Shown here: in pieces, positions 43,435-53,522 of the stretch | Layout of the letters: each line of letters opens with the position of its first letter | Position numbering within the stretch: the first letter of the stretch is position 1 | From: Pseudoalteromonas sp. | GTDB lineage: Bacteria > Pseudomonadota > Gammaproteobacteria > Enterobacterales > Alteromonadaceae | Assembly (NCBI RefSeq): GCF_018402495.1 | Contig: NZ_JAGYIU010000001.1 | Coordinates: 496,001 to 560,000, forward strand | DNA length: 64,000 nt | Direction: 5' to 3' | Notes under the pieces: model-generated | What the model was told of the DNA's origin: nothing | Database searches by the model: none | What the model saw: the letters and a program-made list of their open reading frames with translations, nothing else | Made by a program: the position numbers and the translations under genes

Positions 43435-44451
43435 ATGGCAATAGATGTTAAAAAATTAGTCGTACACTATGTAGACAAAAAAGACGACGACACTCAAATT
43501 CACCTTCGTAACGACGAAATGACTATCAACGATAAAGTGGCTGTATTCATTGAGCAATTACACCATGCCTACAATGGCAAGCCAGGTAAAGGGTTTTGTG
43601 CTTTTAGTGGCGAAAAAAACAGTATTGTTGCCTCTACCATGCAAAGCTATCGCAATAATGAGCTTGGCTTTTGGCATATGACCGAGCAGGCATCAACGGT
43701 GTTAAAAGAAGAGTTAGATAAATACGCCTTTAACGAAACCGGCTATTTAGTATTCTGTCACTATCAGTACGTGGCGACAGATTATATGTTGATTGCCATG
43801 ATCAATATTAAAGAGCATTACTCAATGACTTCTGAGCTTGATTTAGCCGCATCGCGTCATTTAGATATTTCGCGTATGCAATTGGCTGCTCGTATTGATT
43901 TAACCGCATGGGATACCCAGGCAGACGACAATCGTTATATTTCATTTATTAAAGGTCGTGCAGGGCGTAAAGTCGCTGACTTTTTCTTAGACTTTTTAGG
44001 TTGTGAAGAGGGCATTGATCCTAAGCAGCAAAGTCAAGTGATGCTCAATGCGGTAGAAGACTACTTATCAGAGCAAGAGTTTGATAAATCTGAAAAAGAC
44101 GAGTTACGTAAGCAAGTATTCGATTACTGTAACGACTGTGTTACCACGGGTGAAGAAGCTAATGTGAGTGAACTTTCAGCAACGCTTACTAAAGGCGACG
44201 ACAACCCGTTTGAAAGTTTTTGTAAAGAGCAAAGCTATGACTTAGAAGAGTCATTCCCGGTTGATAAAAAAACGGTAACCAGCATGGTTAAATTTTCAGG
44301 CTTAGGCGGTGGAGTCAGTATCAGTTTTGAGCGTAAGCATTTAGGCGAGCGTGTAACTTATAATGAAGCCACCGATACGTTAGTGATCAAGGGCATTCCG
44401 CCAAACCTAAAAGATCAGCTACAGCGCTTTATGGAACAACAGCAAGATTAA
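43435..44451 (+). CDS. yejK: YejK/NdpA, nucleoid-associated protein
   Basis: A 338-residue nucleoid-associated protein that binds DNA and associates with topoisomerase IV and gyrase in E. coli. The start MAIDVKKLVVHYVDKKDDDTQIHLR and the motif YISFIKGRAGRKVADFFLDFLGCEEG are diagnostic, and VSISFERKHLGERV is near the end. The length agrees with E. coli (335). It is transcribed away from yejL. Confidence 0.95.
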   Translation: MAIDVKKLVVHYVDKKDDDTQIHLRNDEMTINDKVAVFIEQLHHAYNGKPGKGFCAFSGEKNSIVASTMQSYRNNELGFWHMTEQASTVLKEELDKYAFNETGYLVFCHYQYVATDYMLIAMINIKEHYSMTSELDLAASRHLDISRMQLAARIDLTAWDTQADDNRYISFIKGRAGRKVADFFLDFLGCEEGIDPKQQSQVMLNAVEDYLSEQEFDKSEKDELRKQVFDYCNDCVTTGEEANVSELSATLTKGDDNPFESFCKEQSYDLEESFPVDKKTVTSMVKFSGLGGGVSISFERKHLGERVTYNEATDTLVIKGIPPNLKDQLQRFMEQQQD

Positions 44452-44458
44452 ACTCACA

Positions 44459-44717
44459 GCGGGCTGCGAGCTACGGGTTTCGGGATCAGGCTCGTAACCC
44501 GCACCTCTTAGCCCGCTAACTTTTTTGACTCTAATCTTTGGTTTTTTAATCACAGAGAACACCGAGGCGCTGCGCGCTGCACCGAGAATACAAAACAAAA
44601 CCAATACCCTGTACTTTTTAATTTCATAACATTTGTATTTAATCATTTCCTCTTTTTTCTTCTATCCTCTGTGGTAAATAAATCACTAAAATCTTATTGT
44701 CATGCTTACGGCAATTT
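44459..44717. repeat. Long palindromic repeat, copy 1
   Basis: The first copy begins GCGGGCT, contains ACGGGTT...AACCCG and AGCCCGC that can pair into a cruciform (44459-44516), then a spacer with CACAGAG (44562 region) and CTCTGTGG (44668 region), an inverted pair, and ends CTTACGGCAATTT. A five-base insertion near its start distinguishes it from copy 2. Confidence 0.85.
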
Positions 44718-44971
44718 GCGGGCTACGGGTTTCGGGATCAGGCTCGTAACCCTAACCCCGCAGCCCGCTAACTTTTCTGCCTCTAGTCTTTGATTTTTTA
44801 ACCACAGAGAACACCGAGGCGCTGCGCGCTGCACTGAGAATACAAAACAAAAACCAATAATCTGTTATTTTTAATTCTCATAACATTTGTATTTAATCAT
44901 TTCCTCTGTTTTCTCCTATCCTCTGTGGTAAATAAATCACTAAAGTCTTATTGTCATGCTTACGGCAAATT
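44718..44971. repeat. Long palindromic repeat, copy 2
   Basis: A direct, nearly identical copy of 44459-44717, about 254 bases. ACCACAGAG (44801-44809) and its perfect complement CTCTGTGGT (44921-44929) flank its central part. The GC-rich block CGAGGCGCTGCGCGCTGC is common to both copies. Confidence 0.85.
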
Positions 44972-45022
44972 GCGAGCTACGGGTTTGGGGAACAGGCTCG
45001 AAGCCCGATCCCCGCAGCCCGT
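44972..45022. repeat. Long palindromic repeat, partial copy 3
   Basis: Only the first 50 or so bases of the repeat are present (GCGAGCTACGGGTTTGGGG ... CGCAGCCCG), more diverged than copies 1 and 2. A related sequence, GGCTCGTAACCCGATACCCG, recurs at 63702-63721. Confidence 0.75.
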
Positions 45023-45160
45023 AAATTTGTGAATGCATTTCTTAAAGATCTTATTGCACTGAGAGAAGAGAATGAGGAGTAAATGAGAAGATAAAACAGG
45101 TATTAGCAGATAACTTGTAGACTTAGAGCTTGATCTCGTGTGAAGCGAAGCTTCGAATGT

Positions 45161-45201
45161 TTTAACCTTTAACCTTTAACCTTTAACCTTTAACCTTTAA
45201 C
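45161..45201. repeat. Tandem heptamer array (TTTAACC)n
   Basis: Five exact TTTAACC units and a sixth partial unit. The purity suggests recent slippage; the copy number probably varies between strains. Confidence 0.9.
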
Positions 45202-45278
45202 ATCCAGTCTTTAATCCTTACCCGATCCTCGCAGCCCGAACCCCGTTGCCAGTTACATAAATGCCAGACAATAAAAAA

Positions 45279-45302
45279 CCGCGTTAAAATTAATTAACGC
45301 GG
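45279..45302 (-). terminator. Intrinsic terminator after rne
   Basis: CCGCGTTAA/TTAACGCGG with a six-base AT loop; A6 precedes it, giving six U residues on the minus strand. It lies 31 bases beyond the rne stop. Confidence 0.9.
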
Positions 45303-45332
45303 CTTTTTTATGCTTTGAGCTAAACTTAGTGC

Positions 45333-48300
45333 TTAGTCAGCACTCAACGTTTTAGTCATTGCTGAGCTTGCACGACCGGCAGGTTTTACCGAGCCAGGGC
45401 GAAGGCCGCTGTCAGGGATTAACTCACGTTTGTCATGTGCCATTGCAACCGATATATGCTTGGTTTCGCTATCGGCTACAGCCGTAGGCTGTGCCATTGG
45501 CGCACTTGCATGTCCTGTTGTAATCACAGTTTTAGCGTTTACATTAGCTGAACTCGCTTGCGAAACTGTATTAGGTTGACTTTCAACCACAGGCGCTCCT
45601 TCAGCTTCTACAGGTGTTTCAGTAGCGCTAACTGGTGCTGTTTCAGCTTCAACAGGAGCTTCTTCAGCCGGTACTGATTCTTCAGCTTTTACTGGTTCTT
45701 TAGCTTTCACTGGTTCTTCAGCTTGCACTGGTTCTTCAGTTTGCACTGGTTCTTCAGTTTTCACTGGCTCTTCAGTTTGCACTGGTTCTTCAGCTTGCAC
45801 TGGTTCTTCAGCTTTCACTGGTTCTTCAGTTTTTACTGGTTCTTCAGCTTTCACTGGTTCTTCAGCTTTCACTGGTTCTTCAGTTTTTACTGGCTCTTCA
45901 GCTTTCACTGGTTCTTCAGCTTTCACTGGTTCTTCAGTTTTTACTGGCTCTTCAGCTTTTACTGGTTCTTCAGCTTTTACTGGTTCTTCAGCTTTTACTG
46001 GTTCTTCAGCTTTTACTGGTTTTTCAGCTTTTACAGGCTCTTCAACTTTCGCTAATTCTTCTTCAACAATGTTTTGTTCAACTGCATCAGAGGCATCAAC
46101 GGCCGTTTTATGTGCTTTTGCTTTTAGCTCTGCTTCGTATTCAGCAGCGGCTTGATCCGCAACTGGAATGAAAGCAGGCGCTTCATCAGACTTCTCTTGC
46201 GCGTTTTCACTTTCAGGGCGACGACGACGTTGGCCAGATGCACGAAGATGACGCGGTGAACGACGTGAGCGAGTACGTGTTTGCTCTTGCTCTTCATCTT
46301 GTGTTGCCACGTTATCGTTTGCATCAACAACAGCCTCAGCTTGTTCTTTAGCAGGTGCAGGTGCTTTTTCATCAGATACCGGCGCTTGCTTTTCAACAAC
46401 AGGAGCTTGCTCTTTCACTTGTGGCTTGTCTTCTTTAACCACTGGTTGCTCAACAGTTTGCTCAGTTGTTTGAACTTGCTCTGTGCTTTCGTCTTGTACG
46501 CGAACTTTTTTACGTAAATTACGACGTTGACGACGTACCTTAGGCTTTTGCTCTTTTGGCTCAGCATTTGCACTCTTACCCGATTTAGCCGTAGTATCCG
46601 CGTTTTGAGTTTCCTCTACTTTTACTTGGGTTTTATCTTCAGTTTTATGCTCAGGACGTTTACGCGTATTTGAATTACGACGGCGCTTATTGCGATTCTC
46701 ATTCTTGTCTTGCGTATCAGCTGCAGGCGCTGACTCATTTTTAGTTTCAGTGTCTGCAGTACGTTCGTTACGTGGTTTATTACGTGGGTTGTTATTACGA
46801 CGACGTTGGTTGTTATTACGACGACGATTATCATTGCCACGGTTATTATTTGCGCGCTCTTGCGATTGCTTTTCAGTCTGTTTTTCTGATTCTTGCTCAG
46901 TGTCAGACCTAAATAACGATTTAATCCATTTACCTAATGCGGTAAATAAACTGATTTCAGCTTTAGCCTCTACTACCGGTGCAGCTTTTGCTGCTTGTGG
47001 CGCAGGCGTTGAAGGCATAACGACGCCTTTAAGCTTCGGCTCTTCACGAACAGGTGCCGCTGGCGATTTAGACATTTCAAATGCTTCAGGCTCAGGCGCA
47101 ACAACTTGCTCGTAGCTTACAGTTTCAAGTGTTTCGTCTTTACGTAAACGCATTACTTCGTAGTGAGGTGTTTCCATGTGTTGATTAGGAATAATCACTA
47201 CATCACATTTATGATGCTTTTCAATACGGTGAACGCTACGACGTTGCTCATTCAATAAATAAGCGGCAACAGCAACAGGCACTTGAGCATTAACTTGAGC
47301 GGTGTTGTCTTTAATCGCTTCTTCTTCAATTAAACGAAGAATAGACAATGCGATTGATTCGTTAGAACGAATAGTACCTTGACCACTACAACGTGGACAA
47401 ACACCTTGGCTTGCTTCACCGAGTGAAGGGCGTAGGCGTTGGCGCGACATTTCAAGTAAACCAAAGCGAGAAATTTTACCAATTTGAACGCGCGCACGAT
47501 CTGGGCGAGCAGCATCTTTTAAGCGGTTTTCTACTTCACGTTGATGACGTGGAGGTGTCATATCAATAAAGTCGATAACAATTAAGCCACCTAAATCACG
47601 TAAACGAAGTTGACGTGCAATTTCATCTGCCGCTTCTAGGTTGGTGTTAAGCGCTGTTTCTTCAATATCGCCGCCTTTTGTTGCTTTTGACGAGTTGATA
47701 TCGATAGAAGTCAGTGCTTCAGTAGGGTCAATTACAATTGAACCACCTGAAGGTAAGCGTACTTCACGTTGGAACGCAGACTCAATTTGGCTTTCAATTT
47801 GGTAGTGTGTAAATAAAGGTGTATCACCTTGATAAAGCTTAACGCGGCTCATGAAATCAGGACGAAAACGCTCTATGTGCGCTTTAGCTTCTTCAAAAAC
47901 ACGAGGCTTATCAATTAAAATTTCGCCAATGTCACGACGTAAATAATCGCGAATTGCACGGAAAATCACGTTACTTTCTTGGTGAATTAAAAATGGTGCT
48001 TTTGCACTGTCTGCCGCTTGTTGAATGGCTTCCCAGTGGACTAATAATGCTTTTAAATCGTAGTTTAGTTCTTCAAACGACTTACCAACACCTGCGGTAC
48101 GTACAATTAAGCCCATACCTTTAGGTAGTTCTAAGCGGCTTAGCGACTCTTTAAGTTCAGTACGCTCATCACCCTCAATACGGCGAGAAATACCGCCAGC
48201 GCGAGGGTTGTTAGGCATAAGCACTAAATAACTACCTGCCACGCTGATAAAGGTAGTCAGTGCAGCACCTTTTTGGCCGCGCTCTTCTTTATCAACTTGT

Positions 48301-48605
48301 ACAATAACTTCTTGACCTTCTTTGATCACGTCGCGAATATTCGGACGACCATGGAAGGTGTAACCTTGTGGGAAGTAAGTACGAGCAATTTCTTTTAAAG
48401 GAAGGAAACCATGACGATCAGCACCGTAATCAACAAATGCTGCTTCTAAAGATGGTTCAATACGTGTGATTTTACCTTTATAAATATTGGCTTTTTTCTG
48501 TTCGTGACCTGGGCTTTCTATATCTAAATCATATAGGCGCTGGCCGTCAACCAGTGCTACGCGCATTTCTTCTTGCTGCGTTGCATTGATTAGCATACGT
48601 TTCAT
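45333..48605 (-). CDS. rne: RNase E
   Basis: The essential endoribonuclease that starts mRNA decay and rRNA/tRNA processing and scaffolds the degradosome at the membrane. The catalytic half (about 1-510) has the S1 domain ([21 protein letters not shown]), the RNase E/G core with SIDINSS and IVIDFIDM (metal-binding aspartates) and the zinc-link CPRCSGQG. An amphipathic segment ([15 protein letters not shown], about 560) fits the membrane anchor. Arginine/asparagine-rich RNA-binding blocks follow ([15 protein letters not shown]). A long EEPVKA repeat tract (about 850-980) precedes the conserved end, with [14 protein letters not shown] last. Confidence 0.97.
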   Translation of the reverse strand: MKRMLINATQQEEMRVALVDGQRLYDLDIESPGHEQKKANIYKGKITRIEPSLEAAFVDYGADRHGFLPLKEIARTYFPQGYTFHGRPNIRDVIKEGQEVIVQVDKEERGQKGAALTTFISVAGSYLVLMPNNPRAGGISRRIEGDERTELKESLSRLELPKGMGLIVRTAGVGKSFEELNYDLKALLVHWEAIQQAADSAKAPFLIHQESNVIFRAIRDYLRRDIGEILIDKPRVFEEAKAHIERFRPDFMSRVKLYQGDTPLFTHYQIESQIESAFQREVRLPSGGSIVIDPTEALTSIDINSSKATKGGDIEETALNTNLEAADEIARQLRLRDLGGLIVIDFIDMTPPRHQREVENRLKDAARPDRARVQIGKISRFGLLEMSRQRLRPSLGEASQGVCPRCSGQGTIRSNESIALSILRLIEEEAIKDNTAQVNAQVPVAVAAYLLNEQRRSVHRIEKHHKCDVVIIPNQHMETPHYEVMRLRKDETLETVSYEQVVAPEPEAFEMSKSPAAPVREEPKLKGVVMPSTPAPQAAKAAPVVEAKAEISLFTALGKWIKSLFRSDTEQESEKQTEKQSQERANNNRGNDNRRRNNNQRRRNNNPRNKPRNERTADTETKNESAPAADTQDKNENRNKRRRNSNTRKRPEHKTEDKTQVKVEETQNADTTAKSGKSANAEPKEQKPKVRRQRRNLRKKVRVQDESTEQVQTTEQTVEQPVVKEDKPQVKEQAPVVEKQAPVSDEKAPAPAKEQAEAVVDANDNVATQDEEQEQTRTRSRRSPRHLRASGQRRRRPESENAQEKSDEAPAFIPVADQAAAEYEAELKAKAHKTAVDASDAVEQNIVEEELAKVEEPVKAEKPVKAEEPVKAEEPVKAEEPVKAEEPVKTEEPVKAEEPVKAEEPVKTEEPVKAEEPVKAEEPVKTEEPVKAEEPVQAEEPVQTEEPVKTEEPVQTEEPVQAEEPVKAKEPVKAEESVPAEEAPVEAETAPVSATETPVEAEGAPVVESQPNTVSQASSANVNAKTVITTGHASAPMAQPTAVADSETKHISVAMAHDKRELIPDSGLRPGSVKPAGRASSAMTKTLSAD
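45671..46060 (-). repeat. 18-bp tandem repeat inside rne (hexapeptide EEPVKA)
   Basis: About twenty 18-base units encode E-E-P-V-K/Q-A/T. Point changes are mostly A-to-T (GCT/ACT) or K-to-Q swaps, and keep the acidic, proline-rich spacing. The opposite strand is open by chance because of the periodicity. Confidence 0.92.
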
Positions 48606-49375
48606 AATGTTACTCTACTAGTTTGTGTCGCTGACATGACGATGTTTTCTCGCCTGTTCAGGTGTTCCTATTTTTAGAATGTGCAGCCTCACGACTGGGT
48701 CTTTAACGGAACGGCTCTGTATTTAGTAAGCAGTATTTTAAATGCCGGCAAACAATAGGGTGTAATCACGCTATTAAATTCTAAGGGGATACAAACGTGT
48801 CGGCTGTTTAGCTCAATACTCGTTTTATCCAGAAGTTGGCCTGTCATAACAATCTTATTAAATGCATTCATATTAGGTGCTTAGGGCTCTTTAGCTTCAA
48901 ACCATAGTTTCGTTTTTAAAACTACCGTTATCGTTTTTATGAGCAAAAATCGCTACCGATGTTAATGAACGCTTATTTATTAGATTTTTTTAGTTCTAAA
49001 TAAGCTGCTGTACGGTACTACAATATTTGAGCGAATTCTGAACGGCGTTTTTTTACGCCGCCACTATCAGACAAATTATCTGTTCATTGCTTTTACTATC
49101 ACTTTAAAAATCAATTCATGTTCAAACTTAAGCAGCAATATATTACGCGCATTGCCGTTAGTTGTGCGCACGTGTTAACTGGGTATGTATAAAAGCTTTG
49201 GAAAACTTAACTCGGATCTGTATGATCGGTTACCCAGAATGTGCATCACGAATGTTTTAATGTGTTAAAAAGCACCGTTGTTATTTGCAAATACTAAATA
49301 TTTGCGCTGCTGATTATCCCACTATTATAACTGTGTTAGCAACTAAATTATTTTACTTAAATCAGTGATTAGGCA
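48606..49375. other. Long divergent region between rne and rluC, including the rne leader
   Basis: About 770 bases with no convincing gene. RNase E commonly controls its own message through a structured leader, and this region is long enough for one. Hairpins seen include CGGCGT-T-rich loop-ACGCCG (about 49044-49063) and, nearer rluC, GCAAATA-CTAAA-TATTTGC (49287-49305). A 60-codon minus-strand frame at 48689-48871 is not credible. Confidence 0.55.
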
Positions 49376-50335
49376 ATGTCAGAAAAAACCGGCTTACAAG
49401 TAACTTTTGTCACTATCAACGAAGACCACCTAGGTCAGCGTATTGATAACTTTCTTATTACCCATTTAAAAGGGGTGCCTAAAAGCGCAGTTTACAAAAT
49501 TCTTCGTAAAGGTGAGGTGCGTGTAAACAAAAAACGCATTAAGCCTGTGTATAAATTGCAGCTAGACGACGTTATTCGTATACCACCAATCAGAGTGTCA
49601 GAGCGTGAAGAGTTTGTCCCTTCAAAACTCGATAAAGTAACGCGCCTTGAAGACGATATTCTATTTGAAGACAAATACCTGATGGTTATTAACAAGCCAT
49701 CGGGTATGGCTGTGCATGGCGGCAGTGGCCTAAGCTATGGCCTTATTGAAGCATTACGTGTTTTACGCCCAGAAGAGCGCAGCCTTGAGCTTGTGCATCG
49801 TTTAGACCGTGATACATCAGGTTGTTTACTCATTGCTAAGCGCCGCTCTGTGCTGACTGCCTTGCATGAGCAATTGCGTGAAAAAACCATGGAAAAAAAT
49901 TATTGGGCACTTGTTGAGGGTCAATGGGACTCTAAAACAAAAAATGTGACTGAAGGCTTGCGCAAAAACACCCTAAAATCGGGTGAGCGCGTAGTACGTG
50001 TTGATAACACTGAGGGCAAACCGTCGCATACCCGCTTTAAAGTGCTTGAGCGTTTTAACGATTGCTCATTAGTACAAGCATCTCCTGTAACCGGTCGTAC
50101 TCACCAAATTCGTGTGCATACTCAGTGTCAAGGTCATGCTATTGCCTGTGATGACAAATATGGCGATCAAGGGTTTGACGAGTCAATGCGTAAACGTGGT
50201 TTAAACCGCTTATTTTTACACGCCCATGATTTAAGTTTTTACCACCCTAAAAACGAAACCACTATGCGAGTAGAAGCACCGCTTGATAAAGCACTATCAA
50301 GTTGTTTAGTTAAACTTAGAGCAGCAAAAGCGTGA
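49376..50335 (+). CDS. rluC: RluC, 23S rRNA pseudouridine synthase
   Basis: RluC makes pseudouridines at positions 955, 2504 and 2580 of 23S rRNA (E. coli numbering). The 319-residue protein has an S4 RNA-binding domain at about 18-80 and the catalytic HRLDRDTSGCLLIAK, with nucleophile D144, the same number as in E. coli. It is divergent from rne as in E. coli, and its stop overlaps the next frame by four bases. Confidence 0.96.
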   Translation: MSEKTGLQVTFVTINEDHLGQRIDNFLITHLKGVPKSAVYKILRKGEVRVNKKRIKPVYKLQLDDVIRIPPIRVSEREEFVPSKLDKVTRLEDDILFEDKYLMVINKPSGMAVHGGSGLSYGLIEALRVLRPEERSLELVHRLDRDTSGCLLIAKRRSVLTALHEQLREKTMEKNYWALVEGQWDSKTKNVTEGLRKNTLKSGERVVRVDNTEGKPSHTRFKVLERFNDCSLVQASPVTGRTHQIRVHTQCQGHAIACDDKYGDQGFDESMRKRGLNRLFLHAHDLSFYHPKNETTMRVEAPLDKALSSCLVKLRAAKA

Positions 50336-50991
50336 TCTCACCCACCATGAAAAACTACAAGCTGGTGATTTTTGATTGGGACGGCACCATTATGGATTCA
50401 ATTAGCAAAATAGTTAATTGTATCCGCAAAAGTGCGCAGTTACTCAATATTGAACCGCCGAGCGATACTGCCAGTAAAAATATTATTGGCTTGTCGCTTG
50501 AAAACGCAATAGCGAGCTTGTTTCCTGATTACAGTGAGCATCACGAAGCGCTTATTGCAGGTTATAAACAGCAGTATGCGCTTGATACCACCCCAACACC
50601 GGTGTTTGAGCACGTTGAACAGGTGCTCACTGAGTTAAAAAGTCAAGGCGTAATATTGGCGGTTGCCACAGGTAAAAGTCGGGTAGGGTTGGAGCGTTTA
50701 CTAGATAAAAGCCAGCTGCGTCACTTTTTTAGTGCTACACGCACCAGTGATGATGCACAATCTAAACCTGCCCCCGATATGCTTTATCAATTGCTTGAAG
50801 AGCTAGGGATAAGTGTTGATGAAGCGCTAATGATAGGCGACACGCAAATAGATATGGCAATGGCAAAAACTGCAGGTATGGATAGGCTAGGGGTAACCAT
50901 GGGCGTGCACAACGCTGCGCAATTAAACGAGTTTACGCCTATTGCAACCGCTGACAACTATCAGCAGTTGCAACAACTTTTACTTAGTTAG
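50332..50991 (+). CDS. HAD-family phosphatase, phosphoglycolate-phosphatase-like
   Basis: A 219-residue HAD subclass IA hydrolase. Motif I is [10 protein letters not shown], motif II ATGKS, motif III K in QSKPAPDML, motif [18 protein letters not shown]. The cap domain is helical (about 20-85). The GTG at 50332 overlaps the rluC stop; the ATG at 50347 (MKNYKLVIF) is an equally likely start because the family begins near there. The substrate is not evident. Its end overlaps the convergent maf-like gene by eight bases. Confidence 0.87.
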   Translation: MISPTMKNYKLVIFDWDGTIMDSISKIVNCIRKSAQLLNIEPPSDTASKNIIGLSLENAIASLFPDYSEHHEALIAGYKQQYALDTTPTPVFEHVEQVLTELKSQGVILAVATGKSRVGLERLLDKSQLRHFFSATRTSDDAQSKPAPDMLYQLLEELGISVDEALMIGDTQIDMAMAKTAGMDRLGVTMGVHNAAQLNEFTPIATADNYQQLQQLLLS

Positions 50992-51580
50992 TTTGTGCGC
51001 TTAATACATCTAAGCCAAACTCAGCCAATAATTGGCTGAGTTTAATGAGTGGTAAACCAATTAAACTATTTGGGTCATCACCACTGAGCTTTTCAAATAA
51101 ACAAATACCTAAGCCTTCACTTTTAAAACTTCCTGCACAGTTATAAGGTTGCTCTGCGTCGCAATAAGCACCTATTTGCGCTGTTGTTAACGTTTTAAAA
51201 GTGACATTAAAGGGCTCAACAATAGTTTTGCTTTGTCCAGTTTGAATATTGTGTACGCACAGCCCCGTTAAAAAAGTAACAGTTTGCCCGCTAAATAAGC
51301 TGAGTTGGTTTACAGCATTTTCTTTATTGTGCGGCTTGCCTAAAATTTGGCCATTAAATACAGCAACTTGATCGGAGCCAATTGCTAACCCTTGGTCAAA
51401 ATGATCGGCGGCAGCTGCGGCTTTTAGTTCGCTTAAACGCTTAACAAGATCGTTAGGTGCTTCGTTGCTGTGAGGCGTTTCGTCAACATCGGGCGAAAAG
51501 GTTTCAAAAGGCAGATTAAATTTTTGTAATAAAGACTGCCTAAAAGGCGAGCTTGAGGCTAATATAAGAGAGTGCTTCAT
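50984..51580 (-). CDS. yceF: Maf-family nucleotide pyrophosphatase (YceF type)
   Basis: A 198-residue house-cleaning pyrophosphatase that, by analogy with E. coli YceF, splits m7GTP. Conserved motifs: [32 protein letters not shown] with [14 protein letters not shown] and FLTGLCV, and [14 protein letters not shown]. It is divergent from yceD, with 131 bases between, as in E. coli. Confidence 0.93.
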   Translation of the reverse strand: MKHSLILASSSPFRQSLLQKFNLPFETFSPDVDETPHSNEAPNDLVKRLSELKAAAAADHFDQGLAIGSDQVAVFNGQILGKPHNKENAVNQLSLFSGQTVTFLTGLCVHNIQTGQSKTIVEPFNVTFKTLTTAQIGAYCDAEQPYNCAGSFKSEGLGICLFEKLSGDDPNSLIGLPLIKLSQLLAEFGLDVLSAQTN

Positions 51581-51673
51581 GGCATGTTTTCCTAACGTAA
51601 ATCAGATTGAGTTAGGATAAATCAGATCCGTAAGTAAAACACGTGAAAAACAACGTAAAATTGGTTTTTTACT

Positions 51674-51702
51674 TTGACTAACCCACTAACTATCTATATG
51701 AT
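51674..51702 (+). promoter_or_regulatory. Sigma-70 promoter of the yceD-rpmF-plsX operon
   Basis: TTGACT (51674-51679), 17 bases, TATGAT (51697-51702). This is a near-consensus promoter. Transcription would start about 51709-51710, only two or three bases before the yceD ATG at 51712. Confidence 0.75.
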
Positions 51703-51711
51703 GCAGCCCCT

Positions 51712-52236
51712 ATGCAAAAGGTGAAAATTCCCATCACTCTTCATCCGGGCAAAGCAGCGCAACACCGTTTAAAGTATGACGGCATTGTACCGCTTGAGAA
51801 ACTTACTCGTTTACGAGAAGTTATCCAGGAAGAAGTAGGTGAAATAGCGGTAAAAATTCATTGCAAAAACGATGAGCAAGGTTTAGTTGTGATCAGTGGC
51901 AATTTGTCCACACACGTAACTGTTACTTGTCAACGTTGTAATGGTGATTTAGGGTTGGATTTGGATCAAGACTTTGTGTATTCGCCAGTCGGTTTGGATG
52001 CAGAGTCAGATGATCTTCCACAAAGCTACGACGAAGTAGCACTTGATGAAAATGGTGAAATAGACGTGTTTGAGTTAATCGAAGACGAACTTATCTTAGC
52101 CGTGCCATTAGTGCCTACCCACAACGAAGCTTCATGCAGTTATACAGCAGAGCCTGCCAGCTTTGGTGTTTTAAAGGCGGAAGATGATAAACCAAATCCA
52201 TTTGATATTTTGAAACAACTTAAGAAAGATTCTTAG
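51712..52236 (+). CDS. yceD: YceD, DUF177 23S rRNA accumulation protein
   Basis: A 174-residue protein with MQKVKIPITLHPGKAAQHRL at the start, aligning with the E. coli YceD N-terminus, a VTCQRCNGDLGLDL metal-like CxxC, and the acidic ENGEIDVFELIEDELILAVPLVPTH motif. It ends PNPFDILKQLKK. In other bacteria DUF177 proteins support 23S rRNA accumulation. No Shine-Dalgarno precedes the ATG, and the promoter lies directly upstream, so the message may be leaderless. rpmF follows after nine bases. Confidence 0.94.
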   Translation: MQKVKIPITLHPGKAAQHRLKYDGIVPLEKLTRLREVIQEEVGEIAVKIHCKNDEQGLVVISGNLSTHVTVTCQRCNGDLGLDLDQDFVYSPVGLDAESDDLPQSYDEVALDENGEIDVFELIEDELILAVPLVPTHNEASCSYTAEPASFGVLKAEDDKPNPFDILKQLKKDS

Positions 52237-52245
52237 GAGAAGACT

Positions 52246-52416
52246 ATGGCTGTACAAAAAAGCAAAAAGTCTCGTGCAAGACGCGGCATGCGCCGTTCAC
52301 ACGATGCGATCAGTGGTCCAACTTTAACTGTAGACCAAACATCTGGTGAGACTCATCGTCGTCACCATGTGACTGCAGATGGTTACTACAAAGGCGTTCA
52401 AGTAATTTCTAACTAA
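52246..52416 (+). CDS. rpmF: Ribosomal protein L32
   Basis: A 56-residue large-subunit protein, [21 protein letters not shown], then [21 protein letters not shown]. It lacks the zinc-binding cysteines, as in most Gammaproteobacteria. TTAGGAGA before the ATG is a good ribosome site. The yceD-rpmF-plsX order is conserved. Confidence 0.97.
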   Translation: MAVQKSKKSRARRGMRRSHDAISGPTLTVDQTSGETHRRHHVTADGYYKGVQVISN

Positions 52417-52427
52417 GAGATTGCTAT

Positions 52428-53465
52428 ATGCTGACTAATCTAACCATAGCGTTAGATATGATGGGGGGCGATTATGGCCCCCGTTCATCTATCCCCGCAG
52501 CCGTTAACGCGGTAAATGCTAATGCCAACTTAAAACTTATTTTATGTGGCAACGAGCAAGTAATAGCTAAACAATTAGAATCACTCGATTCACTTTCTCA
52601 CCCCAGATTAATTATTCGCCATTGCAATGACGTGGTCACCAATGCCTGCGAACCCGCTGTTGCTATACGCTCAAAAAAAGATTCCTCAATGCGTGTTGCC
52701 CTCGATTTAGTTAAATCGGGTGAAGCGCAAGCCTGTGTTAGCTCAGGCAATACAGGGGCGCTATTTTTTATGGCGCATTACGTATTAAAAATGCTGCCAG
52801 GGGTTAAACGTCCCGCACTTATATCAGCCGTTCCCACAGAGCAAAAAAATCCCGTTTACTTACTCGACTTAGGCGCTAATGTGCACTGTGATGCGCAAAT
52901 GTTGTATCAGTTTGGCATTATGGGCTCTGTAGTGGCAGGCCAAGCACTCGGGTGTGATAACCCAAAAGTGAGTTTATTAAATATTGGCGCCGAAGACATA
53001 AAAGGCCATGAAGAAATTAAGCAAGCCGCGCAATTAATGCAACAAAGCGAACTGATTAATTATATTGGTTATAGCGAAGGGAGTGATATTTTTTCTGGCA
53101 AGGCCGATGTTATTGTTTGTGAAGGCTTTGTTGGCAATGTAGCACTTAAAACTTGCGAAGGCATTGCCAAACTTATCATGAAAAAGTTTAGCCGTGCGCT
53201 TGAAAAACACGTTGTTTATAAATGTATGGCATTTATATTAGCGCCAATTATAAAAAAACTCTACAAAAGGGTGAACCCCGACCAGTATAACGGCGCTTCT
53301 CTGGTAGGATTGCGCGGTATTGTTGTTAAAAGCCATGGAAATGCCTCAGCTAAAGCATTTCATGCCGCAATCGACGAAGCAGTGAAAGAAGTAGAGCGTC
53401 AACTTCCTGATAAAATTGCTGCTATCTTCGAAAAAACACATTCTAAAGACACGGCGGTTGAATAA
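52428..53465 (+). CDS. plsX: PlsX, acyl-ACP:phosphate acyltransferase
   Basis: PlsX forms acyl-phosphate from acyl-ACP for phospholipid synthesis. The 345-residue protein shows [12 protein letters not shown] at the start, [52 protein letters not shown] and [16 protein letters not shown]. It follows rpmF by 11 bases. The next gene is fabD, not fabH as in many relatives. Confidence 0.97.
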   Translation: MLTNLTIALDMMGGDYGPRSSIPAAVNAVNANANLKLILCGNEQVIAKQLESLDSLSHPRLIIRHCNDVVTNACEPAVAIRSKKDSSMRVALDLVKSGEAQACVSSGNTGALFFMAHYVLKMLPGVKRPALISAVPTEQKNPVYLLDLGANVHCDAQMLYQFGIMGSVVAGQALGCDNPKVSLLNIGAEDIKGHEEIKQAAQLMQQSELINYIGYSEGSDIFSGKADVIVCEGFVGNVALKTCEGIAKLIMKKFSRALEKHVVYKCMAFILAPIIKKLYKRVNPDQYNGASLVGLRGIVVKSHGNASAKAFHAAIDEAVKEVERQLPDKIAAIFEKTHSKDTAVE

Positions 53466-53522
53466 CGTAGTTAACGTGCCGTGTTATGTATTATTTTATT
53501 TTGTTTAATTAAAGAGCAAACT

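Larger units (their letters stand above)
44452..45332. other. Repeat-rich intergenic region between yejK and rne
   Basis: The 880 bases between convergent genes encode no plausible protein. They hold three copies of a palindromic repeat (44459-45022), a heptamer array (45161-45201), a fragment with CGCAGCCCG at 45229-45237 that resembles the repeat end, and the rne terminator (45279-45302). Confidence 0.8.

Noticed and set aside
45161-45201. Telomere-like or CRISPR-like array
   Set aside because: A 7-base tandem repeat with no spacers in a bacterial intergenic region; simple slippage explains it.
45723-46055. Plus-strand 110-codon frame of W, F, S, H repeats
   Set aside because: It is the antisense of the rne 18-bp repeat; periodic sequence keeps the frame open, and no ribosome site or known family supports it.
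45671-46060. CRISPR-like array
   Set aside because: The 18-base units are contiguous without spacers, in frame within rne, and encode a hexapeptide.
46690-47115. 141-codon plus-strand frame
   Set aside because: Antisense to the arginine-rich and anchor regions of rne, an open frame due to biased codon composition.
48689-48871. 60-codon frame in the rne leader
   Set aside because: Low-complexity product, no ribosome site, and position inside a probable untranslated leader.
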